Positions 13,715-22,557 of a DNA stretch of 25,488 bases are shown here, in pieces. The translations under genes were made by a program, and so were the position numbers. Every line of letters begins with the position of its first letter. The stretch's first letter is position 1. Origin of the DNA: Promethearchaeota archaeon (GTDB lineage: Archaea > Asgardarchaeota > Lokiarchaeia > Sigynarchaeales > SOKP01); contig SDNV01000026.1 of assembly GCA_004524515.1 (NCBI GenBank), positions 1 through 25,488 on the forward strand, written 5' to 3'. The notes below the pieces were generated by a model, which saw nothing but the letters and a program-made list of their open reading frames with translations, had not been told where the DNA came from and searched no databases.

Positions 13715-16621
13715 TCAAAACACAAGGCCTTTTTTACGACCTATATATTTTATAATCTCAAAAGAAACTATACAAATCAAGGATATTAAGAAACACACCA
13801 GCCAATCTAAAGCTGTCAAATACATGAACATGAAATTGATTCCCCCTAATGCTAAAAATACTTGAACTCCGGGGACATACATTAATGCTAAAAATAACCC
13901 AAAAAGTAATCCAATGACAATATACATAGTTTTACTACTGTCTTCTTTAAAAGATTTGATTAAATTTTTATTGGGACGTCTTATTTGAAAGATCAGAAAG
14001 CTTTCACAAAAGAATAAGGTTACCATTAGCATTGTAAGAGCTTTGGCAGAATGTAAATTAACTCCTGATGTTAACTCCTTTGTTTCCCAACTATATAGAT
14101 AACCATCATTAAATGAACCAAAATTATGATTTTCGGGGAAAAGTGGATAAAATCCAGTAATAACTATAAAATATGTAATGATCATACTCAATGCAAGTAA
14201 TCCACCAAAGCATAACATCAAAAGAATTGTATTTTTAGAAAGGATCTCTTCAGAATCTCTGGGTCGCTCATCCATTACATCTTTCGAGATGATATCGAAT
14301 GTTAAAACCAGTCCTGGAAGAGAATGAAGGGTTAATGATAAAAATATCCATTGCCAGTAAAATTCGGGATCCAAAAAATAGGGTAAGTTGAAAATTACAG
14401 CTAATAAAAATTGAACAATTCCTTCGAATAGATTTATACAAATATAAAAGAATACTACGACTCGAATTTTAGCGAAAATGCCTCTTCCTTGATGTATGCC
14501 TTTAACGATTGAATTAAATGAGTCATCTGATATTACCATATCAGAAGCTTCTTTTGCTACATCAGTCCCTTGAATCCCCATTGCGATACCGGCATCTGCC
14601 ATATTAAGGGCTAGTGCATCATTTACTCCGTCCCCCGTCATTGCCACCACTCTGCCTTCTTCTTGGTACTTCTCTATAATTTCTTGCTTATGTTGTGGAG
14701 AAACACGAGCAAACACTTTAATCTTATTAAAATCATAGAAAGTTTTAATATTCTTAATTTCATTTCCCTCAATAACAGCATCATCATCATTGGATATAAT
14801 AGATATTTGTTTAGCTATAGCCTTGGCGGTAGTGGGAGAATCTCCCGTTATCATTATTACATCAACTCCCGCCTTATGACATTGTTCCACTGAATCTCGA
14901 ACCCCTTCTCTAGGAGGATCTAATATCGTAACAAAACCAATATAAATCATTTCCGATTCACAGATTTCCCTTTCATTTTCAGAGTTTGGTGGCATCTGTT
15001 GCATTTCTTTATAACATAAGCTTAAGATACGGTAACCTTGCTCAGCAAATCTATTGACATTGTGTTCCACTTTATTTTTGTATTCCACAGTAAATTCTTT
15101 TATTCCCTCTCTCGTTAATATTTTTGTACATAACGGAATTAAAATTTCGCTCGCTCCTTTCGTGAATGAATAAAAGATTGAATCTTTTCTATACACTTTG
15201 GACATTCTTTTTACAGTAGAATCAAAGGGATATTCTCTAACATGTTTATAATCTTCAAGGATATAATCTCCCATACCTTTTTGATACAGAACCATGAGAG
15301 CCCCTTCAGTAGGAGAACCAATCACATTCCAGTTGAAAATAATTCTTCCATCTACAGTGATTTCATTTTTAACTAAGGCTGAATTATTGTTTAAAAATCC
15401 AGAAATTAATAATTGTTTCAATTGTGAATAGTCATTTATATGGGATACGATTACCACGTTTTTTGGATCTTCCATCAAGAAAATATCTCCTTCAGGATCA
15501 TACCCTCTGCCCGATACTCTAAATGTTTGACCATCTACCCATACATACTCAACGCTCATTTGATTTTTAGTCAGGGTACCCGTTTTATCACTACACACGA
15601 CGCTAACTCGCCCTAAACTATCAACCGATGCTAGATTTCGGATAATCACACCATGACGCGCCATAGCAAGAACACCAGTTAATAAAACTATAGTAGTTAA
15701 TAACGGGATATTAATTGGCATTATATCCATCGCAGAATTCAAACTTTTAACGATTTCTAAATTTTGAAAATCGCTCGCTGTCCAAATTATTATTAAGATA
15801 ATAAACCAAAAGGCAAATACCGCTAATCCTAACCACTTTCCAAAATTATTCATCTTTTTTCTTATAGGAATTTCGCTGGTCCCAGCCTCTTCTAATCCTT
15901 GAGAAATTTTACCGATCTCAGTATTTGGTCCAGTGCTAGTGGTAATGGCAGTACCATTTCCAGTTGTGATATATGTACCATAAAAGATCATATTTTTTCG
16001 ATCGCCAATTGAGACCTCTTTCTCTTTTAAAGCAGTACCAACTTCTTGTTTTTTAACTGGTTCACTTTCTCCAGTTAATGATGCCTCATTAAGCTCTAAA
16101 TTTGCGGATTTAATAATCCTCCCATCAGCTGGAATTTTATCGCCTTGACTTAGAACTAAAACATCTCCGACTACCACATTCTTCGTAGGAATATCTATTT
16201 TTTGCCCCTCTCTTATTACAGTGGTTGTTGGTGCAGATAATTCTCGTAATGCTTTCAACTTTTTTGTTGCTCGAAATTGCTGAAATATGGCGATCATACA
16301 ATTAATTCCAACAATTCCTAAGGTTAAAATAATAAATGTCAAATTACCCTCTTCGCCAAAAATTGATGCCAAAAATAAGATAAGGGCTCCAATTAGATAG
16401 ATCACTATCAACCAGTTGAACAAAGGTGCAAGATAAATCTTTATAAAACCTTTAGAGACTTTGGGAATTTCATTCGGGCCATCTTCTAATAATTTTCTTT
16501 CTGCTTGTTCTTTCGTGAGTCCTCTTTTAGGATCACTTTGTAATTTCTGGTAGATATCCTCTAATTCTAAAGCATAATATTTTTCTTCCCTGATCTCAGT
16601 TTCCGTGACAGTCATCGGCAA
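13715..16621 (-). CDS. P-type cation ATPase (P2-like, unusual ion site), copy 1
   Basis: This is a 968-residue ion pump with all catalytic parts: actuator LTGESEP (T183-G-E-S186), phosphorylation site D345 in CSDKTGTLT, nucleotide-binding KGASE (about 488-492), DPPR at 568-571, MITGDSPTTAK, and the hinge MTGDGVNDAL (D664, D668). Ten membrane helices and P2-like order. The ion site is not canonical. In M4 the usual PEGLP is PINIP (302-306), 39 residues before D345 just as in SERCA, so the key Glu is Ile. In M5, N730 and E733 are kept. In M6 the usual Asp is H766 (LHSLP). M8 has Glu in LFFCESF. The start is TTG 16621, or ATG 16615 two codons later; no ribosome site helps. It lies 119 nt downstream of its paralogue. 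Transported ion unknown. Confidence 0.92.
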   Translation of the reverse strand: MPMTVTETEIREEKYYALELEDIYQKLQSDPKRGLTKEQAERKLLEDGPNEIPKVSKGFIKIYLAPLFNWLIVIYLIGALILFLASIFGEEGNLTFIILTLGIVGINCMIAIFQQFRATKKLKALRELSAPTTTVIREGQKIDIPTKNVVVGDVLVLSQGDKIPADGRIIKSANLELNEASLTGESEPVKKQEVGTALKEKEVSIGDRKNMIFYGTYITTGNGTAITTSTGPNTEIGKISQGLEEAGTSEIPIRKKMNNFGKWLGLAVFAFWFIILIIIWTASDFQNLEIVKSLNSAMDIMPINIPLLTTIVLLTGVLAMARHGVIIRNLASVDSLGRVSVVCSDKTGTLTKNQMSVEYVWVDGQTFRVSGRGYDPEGDIFLMEDPKNVVIVSHINDYSQLKQLLISGFLNNNSALVKNEITVDGRIIFNWNVIGSPTEGALMVLYQKGMGDYILEDYKHVREYPFDSTVKRMSKVYRKDSIFYSFTKGASEILIPLCTKILTREGIKEFTVEYKNKVEHNVNRFAEQGYRILSLCYKEMQQMPPNSENEREICESEMIYIGFVTILDPPREGVRDSVEQCHKAGVDVIMITGDSPTTAKAIAKQISIISNDDDAVIEGNEIKNIKTFYDFNKIKVFARVSPQHKQEIIEKYQEEGRVVAMTGDGVNDALALNMADAGIAMGIQGTDVAKEASDMVISDDSFNSIVKGIHQGRGIFAKIRVVVFFYICINLFEGIVQFLLAVIFNLPYFLDPEFYWQWIFLSLTLHSLPGLVLTFDIISKDVMDERPRDSEEILSKNTILLMLCFGGLLALSMIITYFIVITGFYPLFPENHNFGSFNDGYLYSWETKELTSGVNLHSAKALTMLMVTLFFCESFLIFQIRRPNKNLIKSFKEDSSKTMYIVIGLLFGLFLALMYVPGVQVFLALGGINFMFMYLTALDWLVCFLISLICIVSFEIIKYIGRKKGLVF

Positions 16622-16740
16622 TAAGGATATTTTATTACTTATTAAATTTACAAATGTATAATTTTTTATAAATAGACAATAATAATAATTGTTTTTAATT
16701 TATTCCATTTGGAAAAAATGTAATGAAAAAAACTCCAGAT

Positions 16741-19614
16741 TTAAAAAATTATCCCTTTTTTTCTGGCAAAATATTTAAATACTTCAATACCGAATAATCC
16801 GGGTAAGGCAAGTAAAATACAAATTAACCAATCTGTTGCAGAGAGAAACATAAAATTTATCTGAAAATTGAGTCCCAATTGATTATTAATCGTATTATTT
16901 AGCTCGTATGAATTACAAATCACATAAATATGTAAAGATAAGGTAATTAAACATATTACAAGCAATATGTAAGAAAAATCATCATCTTTTATACTTTGAA
17001 TTAAAGATTTATTCGGTCTGCGAATCGTCCATATGAAAAAAGATTCAATAATATAGAGTGTTGTTATAAACATGGTTCTTGCTTTCATATCTATTAACTC
17101 CTGCTTTGAGGTACCTTTAGGTATATAGCTAAGTTTAGAAAAATCATTTGTATTCCACCCATTTAATGGAATTATCCCATTTCGTGTTAATTCAATCGCT
17201 AACACTATCCCTATCCCCATCAAAAATGCTTGGATAAGCAACATGAGCCACATATATTTATTTAGCAATTCTTCTTCATTTCGGGGGGGTTCTTTCATGA
17301 TATCTTTAGGTTGTGTATCGATGACTAATGCTAAAGAGGGGAGGGAGTGCACAATTCCAAAGATATAGATATGCTGCCAATTTGAACTGAATAAAACGAA
17401 TGGTAGGAATTCGTAACTAAAAAATACGCTAGCTTCCATGATGTTCAAACAAATGAAAAAGAAGATGATGGTTCTAATCTTAGAAAAAAGGCCCCTTCCA
17501 ATTTTTACCCCCTCTTCTATTGATATAAAATTATCGTCTGATATGACCATATCTGCGGTTTCTTTTGCAACATCCGTTCCAGTAATGCCCATAGCCACAC
17601 CTGCATTTGCCATTTTTAAAGCCAAAGAGTCATTTATTCCATCTCCAGTCATTGCTACAATTTTATTTTCACTCTGATATTTTTCTACTATGATTTCTTT
17701 ATCAGAGGGAGCTACGCGGGCAAAAACTGTTACATTTTTAAAACCAGTATCAGATAAATTATTAATATCTTTTCCTTCTACCACAAGATCTCCTTCTTTA
17801 TAAATTCGCATTTGAGCAGCGATGGTTTTTGCTGTTGCGGGATGATCTCCGGTAACCATTATAACTTTAATTCCAGCAGCTTGACTTTCTTCTACCGCTT
17901 CTCGTACTCCCAATCGGGGAGGATCCATAATTGATACAAAACCTAAATAAATTAAATCTTCTTCAATCTCTTCTCGAATTGGTTTATCAACTTCAACAAG
18001 CATTCTGTAAGCAATTGCTAACGTTCTATATCCTTGGTTAGCACGCCTATTGATTCTATTTATAATTTCTTTTTTTAATTTCTTATTAAAAACTTTTACT
18101 TTCCCATTAATTTCAATTTGAGAGGAAATATTAATGATTCTTTCGGGAGCACCTTTCGCAAAAGCATAAATTTGTTTTTCATTGTCAACCGAATTACAAA
18201 TTACAGTCATTCTTTTGAATTCTGAACTAAAAGAAAATTCAACCATGATATTATATTTTTTTTGAATATCATAGGAAATAAAACCCGCTTTCTCTGCTAA
18301 CACTAACAATGCTGCTTCTGTAGGAGAACCAATTGCTTTTCTTATAGCCATTTCTTTAGTTTCTCCAACCTTAACTTTGACATCTTCATAGACAAGCTTA
18401 GCATTATTATTGATAACTACAGAATCAATAAATTTTTGAAAGGTAATATTGTTGCGTAAATCAATCACCTTTCCATTTTTTGTGATATCTCCTGGTTCGT
18501 CGTAACCTGCTCCTGTAACTTCATATTCCACATTGTTAATTTCAAATTTTTCCACGGACATCTCATTTTTAGTAATAGTTCCCGTTTTATCTGAACAAAT
18601 TACAGAAACACGTCCAAGGGACTCTATTGCGGAAAGATTCTTAATAATAACCCCACTCTGAGCCATATTGAGTACACCGGTTATTAGAACTAAAGTAGCT
18701 AAAAGGGGTAAATTGATCGGTACCACATTCATAGCTCTTAAGATCGAATCAACAAGAGCCTGACTTATCTCTTTCTCAATGAACTTGTTTTCTGCTATTA
18801 ATATAGAAAATTTATAGCTAATTAAGATAATAAGATTGATGATAACTACCGTTCCTAATATATAACCTAAACGATTTAATTTCTTTGTCAGAGGTAAATC
18901 TTCGATACGTCCCATTTCGTTTAATTGATGTGAGATTTTTCCGATCTCAGTGCTACTCCCTGTTCCAGTGACCATTGCCTTTACCCTACCTGTATGAATA
19001 TAAGTTCCCATAAATAACATATTATGTTGTTCTTGAATAGGAACATCATTTTTTTCAATCACTCGATTATCCTTTACAACGGGTTCAGATTCACCAGTTA
19101 AAGGTGCCTCGTCGATTGCTAAATTTACATATTCAATAATTCTACTATCAGCAGGGATCTTATCACCTTGTTCCAATAAAACAATATCTCCCGGTATTAG
19201 TTCTCTTGTGGGTATTTCAAATTCAAAACCATCTCTTAGAACCGTAGTTCTTAAAGCAGCGATTTTTTGTAAGGATTCCAATGCTTTTTGAGCACGATAT
19301 TGTTGTCCAATTGCAGTTCCAGAATTAATAATAACTACGGTAAATGTTATTATAGTGGATTCAGGTTGCCCTAAAACGATAATAATTGCTCCCGTAATAA
19401 TTAAAATCACGATTAAAAAGTTGAAAATGGGAGCTAAGTAGATTTTCCATAAAGATTTTTTGATTTTTGGAAGTTCATTATAACCATATTTAAGATATCG
19501 ATCCTCTAATTCTTCCGATTTTAGACCATTATGGATATTAGTATTAAATTCTTTGATTAAATCTTCTATAGATTGATGATAATAGCTTTTTGAGGTGAAG
19601 TATTGTTGTGACAT
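16741..19614 (-). CDS. P-type cation ATPase (P2-like, unusual ion site), copy 2
   Basis: This 957-residue paralogue of the 13715 pump has LTGESEP (172-178), D342 in CSDKTGTIT, KGAPE (487-491), DPPR (564-567), MVTGDHPATAK and MTGDGINDSL. Its ion site deviates in the same way: PINLP at 299-303 instead of PEGLP (39 residues before D342), N724 and E727 kept in M5, and H756 in VHSLP where SERCA has Asp800, at the same 29-residue distance from the M5 Glu as in SERCA. M8 has YIIESFF, with Glu where Na,K-ATPase has an Asp ligand. The ATG start at 19614 has no ribosome site. A dyad lies about 18 nt upstream. The two pumps are probably co-expressed, but their 119-nt gap could also hold a promoter. Confidence 0.92.
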   Translation of the reverse strand: MSQQYFTSKSYYHQSIEDLIKEFNTNIHNGLKSEELEDRYLKYGYNELPKIKKSLWKIYLAPIFNFLIVILIITGAIIIVLGQPESTIITFTVVIINSGTAIGQQYRAQKALESLQKIAALRTTVLRDGFEFEIPTRELIPGDIVLLEQGDKIPADSRIIEYVNLAIDEAPLTGESEPVVKDNRVIEKNDVPIQEQHNMLFMGTYIHTGRVKAMVTGTGSSTEIGKISHQLNEMGRIEDLPLTKKLNRLGYILGTVVIINLIILISYKFSILIAENKFIEKEISQALVDSILRAMNVVPINLPLLATLVLITGVLNMAQSGVIIKNLSAIESLGRVSVICSDKTGTITKNEMSVEKFEINNVEYEVTGAGYDEPGDITKNGKVIDLRNNITFQKFIDSVVINNNAKLVYEDVKVKVGETKEMAIRKAIGSPTEAALLVLAEKAGFISYDIQKKYNIMVEFSFSSEFKRMTVICNSVDNEKQIYAFAKGAPERIINISSQIEINGKVKVFNKKLKKEIINRINRRANQGYRTLAIAYRMLVEVDKPIREEIEEDLIYLGFVSIMDPPRLGVREAVEESQAAGIKVIMVTGDHPATAKTIAAQMRIYKEGDLVVEGKDINNLSDTGFKNVTVFARVAPSDKEIIVEKYQSENKIVAMTGDGINDSLALKMANAGVAMGITGTDVAKETADMVISDDNFISIEEGVKIGRGLFSKIRTIIFFFICLNIMEASVFFSYEFLPFVLFSSNWQHIYIFGIVHSLPSLALVIDTQPKDIMKEPPRNEEELLNKYMWLMLLIQAFLMGIGIVLAIELTRNGIIPLNGWNTNDFSKLSYIPKGTSKQELIDMKARTMFITTLYIIESFFIWTIRRPNKSLIQSIKDDDFSYILLVICLITLSLHIYVICNSYELNNTINNQLGLNFQINFMFLSATDWLICILLALPGLFGIEVFKYFARKKGIIF

Positions 19615-19631
19615 TTTAAATTTTTAATATG

Positions 19632-19648
19632 ATTTGACTTAATCAAAT
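19632..19648. repeat. Dyad just upstream of P-type ATPase copy 2
   Basis: ATTTGA and TCAAAT flank the 5-nt CTTAA. The dyad lies 18-34 nt before the ATG at 19614, in the probable 5' leader or over the start of transcription, as a repressor site would. Short and AT-rich, so tentative. Confidence 0.3.
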
Positions 19649-19719
19649 TATAATTATGTAATGAATCAATTCTTTATTATGTTTTTAGATATAATAAAAC
19701 AATTTAGTAAGAAAAAGAA

Positions 19720-20694
19720 TTATTGAATTTGAAAACTCTTATTTTGCTCGGGATCTCCCAGAATTTCTTTTAAAATGTGAAATTTCTTTCTGATTGTGGT
19801 ACTTGAAAACTTTGTTGCCCCTTCAATAAGGGATTGGGTAAAAATCTTTCTATATTCTCCTAAACATTGTCCAACATAATAGATTAAACCGGCTGTAAAA
19901 GCTTTATAATTCAAATTCTTTAAATGGTTATAAGAGATCTTATTGAGAAGTATATCGGCAATTAATTGCATCTCAATTTTTAGTTTATTATATTCATTTT
20001 TATCCGGAATATTATTTTTTACACTCTCATAAGCAATGTTGTTTAAATCTTTTCCAAACAGAATCTTTATTCTATTTTTTATTTCTTTTTCAATATCTCC
20101 TTTAGTTTTGAGCTTTTTCCATAATTTCTCAGTTTTTTTTATTTTTAACATTGCGTTATTTAGCATTTTCTTATTAATTTTATGCCCCAATTCATTACAA
20201 ATATCAATAAAACGTTCAATTCTGATATTAGTAGTATCTTTTATTTCCATCCATACAATTCCAAGAAAAATTATGACCATATTCTGATAACTTGTACGAT
20301 GTTTCCGATTATATCGCAAATATCGCTTTTTTATAGCTTCATATTTAGCCTGATCAATATTAATTCCATAGCTTTTCAAAAATTCTATAGTTTTTCTTTG
20401 TTCCGTAAAACTTGCTTGATAATCGCGATACCATTTTTCAAGCGTTTGAAGACGATCATATTGTTGTTTAATAAAGGGATCCTGTTTAGCTTTTGAATCT
20501 CTGATTCTAATATTTCTTTCATAATCTATTTGACTTTCTTTGTAATGGTCGTCTAATGGAATAGTATCAACAATATCAATATTTTCATCTAATACTATAC
20601 CACAATCCTGGCATACAATAAATCCAGCTTCTCGCTTTACATTCTTATGCTTACATTCTGAAATATCGTTATTTTTCCTTTCAGGATTTTTCAA
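19720..20694 (-). CDS. Divergent TFB-like protein (zinc ribbon plus degenerate cyclin-like region)
   Basis: This 324-residue protein is probably a strongly diverged relative of archaeal TFB. The N-terminus has a TFIIB-type zinc ribbon with C14, H16, C28 and C31 (CKHKNVKREAGFIVCQDCG). This is followed by DENIDIVDTIPLDD, where a B-reader would lie but without its conserved basic pattern. The rest is Lys-rich and helical, with weak cyclin-repeat-like stretches (about 125-190 and 235-315), including KAFTAGLIYYVGQCLG, which parallels the alanine-rich cyclin helix of TFB. The start is TTG; no other start precedes the ribbon. It is divergent from a membrane-protein gene across a 168-nt region containing a 36-bp dyad. 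It may be an alternative or regulatory initiation factor; this is inferred from the ribbon alone. Confidence 0.65.
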   Translation of the reverse strand: MKNPERKNNDISECKHKNVKREAGFIVCQDCGIVLDENIDIVDTIPLDDHYKESQIDYERNIRIRDSKAKQDPFIKQQYDRLQTLEKWYRDYQASFTEQRKTIEFLKSYGINIDQAKYEAIKKRYLRYNRKHRTSYQNMVIIFLGIVWMEIKDTTNIRIERFIDICNELGHKINKKMLNNAMLKIKKTEKLWKKLKTKGDIEKEIKNRIKILFGKDLNNIAYESVKNNIPDKNEYNKLKIEMQLIADILLNKISYNHLKNLNYKAFTAGLIYYVGQCLGEYRKIFTQSLIEGATKFSSTTIRKKFHILKEILGDPEQNKSFQIQ

Positions 20695-20770
20695 TAAAAA
20701 AGTAGCCCTATAATTTTTTAGTAGAAATGAATTGATAAATTATTGTTTTTTTGGCTATAAAAATTTTTTA

Positions 20771-20806
20771 TCTTAATTTTATAAAAAGCTTTTTTTATAA
20801 TTAAGA
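20771..20806. promoter_or_regulatory. 36-bp near-perfect palindrome in a divergent promoter
   Basis: The left arm (20771-20788, starting TCTTAATTTTATAAAAAG) and right arm (20789-20806, ending TTAAGA) pair at 16 of 18 positions with no loop. It is centred on AGCT, roughly midway between the divergent TFB-like gene (start 20694) and the membrane-protein gene (start 20863). Each arm contains a TATA-like stretch (TTATAAAA on opposite strands), so it could be a bidirectional promoter core, an operator for a dimeric regulator, or both. Confidence 0.5.
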
Positions 20807-20862
20807 CTCAAATTATAATTATACAAAATTAACTCAATTTTTAATGGGAAATGTGATAAAAA

Positions 20863-21441
20863 ATGGAATATGAAGCGGTAAGGAAGTGGATTAAAAGCTT
20901 TGGTTTAATATTCATCGTGCTTTCTATAATTGAATTAATAAATACAGTGCTAATACTCAACACTCAAGTAAAATTTGAGGGAAAAACCTATACGATACAA
21001 GAACTCTTTTTTAGTTCAGGTAGAGTTCCATCCACCAGCCCTTATATATTTGTATTCTTAATTTGCTCTATTTGTTGCTTTCTAATTTTCGGGTTTTTGT
21101 TAATTAAAATTGTATCTTATGACATTGAATATAATTTAATGGCAAAACATATCCTTGTACTCGGAGTGCTGATCTTACTCTTCTCTTACATTAAAATGGG
21201 ATATATAACCTATCTAGAACAAGGTAAAGTCAATCTTAACGGAGATTCCATAACTTTTGGATATTTTGTATGGAAATATAATGCCTCTATCATCGGTCCT
21301 TATAGCCTCCTTATCGGTTGGACTTTTTATACCGCAGTAGTTTGCTGCTACTTAATTATTGGTTTAGTCGTATCTGGAGGGGGTTTAAGTTGGACTTTAG
21401 AAACCTCAAAAGAACAACCTAAAAATAATGAAGATTTTTAA
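20863..21441 (+). CDS. Four-helix membrane protein of unknown function
   Basis: This 192-residue integral membrane protein is not recognised. Hydrophobic segments lie at about residues 12-32, 61-84, 96-114 and 145-170. The loop at 33-60 (NTQVKFEGKTYTIQELFFSS) and the loop at 115-144 are probably on one face, with short N- and C-terminal tails on the other. The last 20 residues are hydrophilic and acidic/amide-rich. The start is ATG with TGTGAT (20852-20857) 5 nt upstream. It is transcribed divergently from a TFB-like gene and runs convergently into a TFB gene, so it is enclosed by two transcription-factor genes. There are no catalytic or metal motifs. Confidence 0.8.
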   Translation: MEYEAVRKWIKSFGLIFIVLSIIELINTVLILNTQVKFEGKTYTIQELFFSSGRVPSTSPYIFVFLICSICCFLIFGFLLIKIVSYDIEYNLMAKHILVLGVLILLFSYIKMGYITYLEQGKVNLNGDSITFGYFVWKYNASIIGPYSLLIGWTFYTAVVCCYLIIGLVVSGGGLSWTLETSKEQPKNNEDF

Positions 21442-21522
21442 AAAAAAGTTTTTTTAATTCAAATTTCAATATAATTTTTCCAATTTAATATATCTTTTTT
21501 ATGTTCTTCCGAAATGGGAAAA

Positions 21523-22464
21523 TTATTTTAATTTGCCCTTTATCTGTTTAGCACGACTTCTCAAGGTCACTTCGGTGATCTTTGCCACATCCGCTACCGC
21601 AGATTGGGTTTTTCTAATTGCCCCATCTTTGGCAGCGATATAAATACATGCAGCGGCTAAACCTTTAGGATCTTTACCCGTTCTTTTTAGTCCATTCTGA
21701 GAAGCTTGTTTTAGCATTTCAATCGCAATTTTCTGGATTTTCATCGGAAGCTCTAATTCATTACCAAAGCGAAATATAAGTTGTTCTGCGGTAATTGGTT
21801 GATATTTTAAATTCAGTTCGGGTAGAACTTCTCGTATGATCATTGCTAAGGATCTATGAACCGTTCTCCTTGGAGTTAAAGATGCCTCGCATACCTCATC
21901 AAGTAAACGAGGAAAATCATGTACTCGAATAGCAGCATATAACGCACCTGCTATGAATCCATTAATGGATCTACCCATAGTCAATTTCTTTTTAGCAACT
22001 ACAGAATAGATTTTCCACGCACTATCGGAGATATATTCTGGTATATTTAACTTACTACAGAGCATCTTTAATTTGGGTTTTGCCTCCCAGAAATTTCTTT
22101 CGATACTTGAAATTAATGAATTTTGAATCTTAGATAAACGTGAAAAAAGAGCTTGTTCTTTTGCTCCAATTGATTTTCCTTTAGAATCTGTTTTTGTATT
22201 GGGTAGCATAGTTCTTGGTCCAAAATCTCGCCATCTCGGCTCAGTCCTCTTTCTATTTTGAATTTCCTCGATCGTATATGCTCGTCTCTCGTTTCCTACA
22301 AATTCCTTCTGAAAAATCATTCCACAGTTTAAACAAACCCTATTCCCATCTCTTAATTGAAGTGAAGGCTCCTCACAACAATCCGGATCACTTTTAGGTA
22401 AATCTTCCTCTTCAAAAAGATCATTTCTGTTATTTCTTAAATATGTTCGACGATTAGGTTCCAT
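21523..22464 (-). CDS. tfb: Transcription initiation factor B (TFB, archaeal TFIIB)
   Basis: This 313-residue general transcription factor recruits RNA polymerase to TBP-bound promoters. Order of parts: zinc ribbon (about 29-48; C44-x2-C47 in VCLNCGMIF), B-reader and linker (ERRAYTIEEIQNRKRTEPRW, then FGPRTMLP, about 55-90), first cyclin fold (about 110-195; SINGFIAGALYAAIRVHDFP) and second cyclin fold (about 205-305; DPKGLAAACIYIAAKDGAIR, then a helix-turn-helix near the end). The first knuckle of the ribbon is unusual: C29-C30 followed by Glu, instead of a spaced Cys/His pair, so the fourth zinc ligand is unclear. The start is ATG with GTGAT 5 nt upstream. Its 402-nt upstream region contains tandem AT-rich repeats. 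A far more diverged TFB-like gene lies 0.8 kb away. Confidence 0.93.
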   Translation of the reverse strand: MEPNRRTYLRNNRNDLFEEEDLPKSDPDCCEEPSLQLRDGNRVCLNCGMIFQKEFVGNERRAYTIEEIQNRKRTEPRWRDFGPRTMLPNTKTDSKGKSIGAKEQALFSRLSKIQNSLISSIERNFWEAKPKLKMLCSKLNIPEYISDSAWKIYSVVAKKKLTMGRSINGFIAGALYAAIRVHDFPRLLDEVCEASLTPRRTVHRSLAMIIREVLPELNLKYQPITAEQLIFRFGNELELPMKIQKIAIEMLKQASQNGLKRTGKDPKGLAAACIYIAAKDGAIRKTQSAVADVAKITEVTLRSRAKQIKGKLK

Positions 22465-22518
22465 ATGACATCACGAATAATTATAAATTATCAAAAATTT
22501 TTCTATATACACTTTATC

Positions 22519-22557
22519 CTAAATATATAAGACCTACTACATTCTAAATATATTAGA
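22519..22557. repeat. Two 14-nt direct repeats in the tfb promoter region
   Basis: CTAAATATATAAGA (22519-22532) and CTAAATATATTAGA (22544-22557) differ at one base and start 25 bp apart. They lie 55-93 nt upstream of the tfb ATG. Each contains a TATA-like core, so they may be tandem TATA boxes, or binding sites for a regulator or for TFB/TBP itself. Confidence 0.45.

Noticed and set aside
14663..14893. Plus-strand open frame inside P-type ATPase copy 1
   Set aside because: Lies over the strongly conserved P-domain motifs on the other strand; its composition is that of a mirror reading.
20036..20496. Two overlapping hydrophobic plus-strand frames opposite the TFB-like gene
   Set aside because: Hydrophobicity arises from the antisense of Lys/Glu-rich codons; no start signals. 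The minus-strand gene has a zinc ribbon that argues for it.
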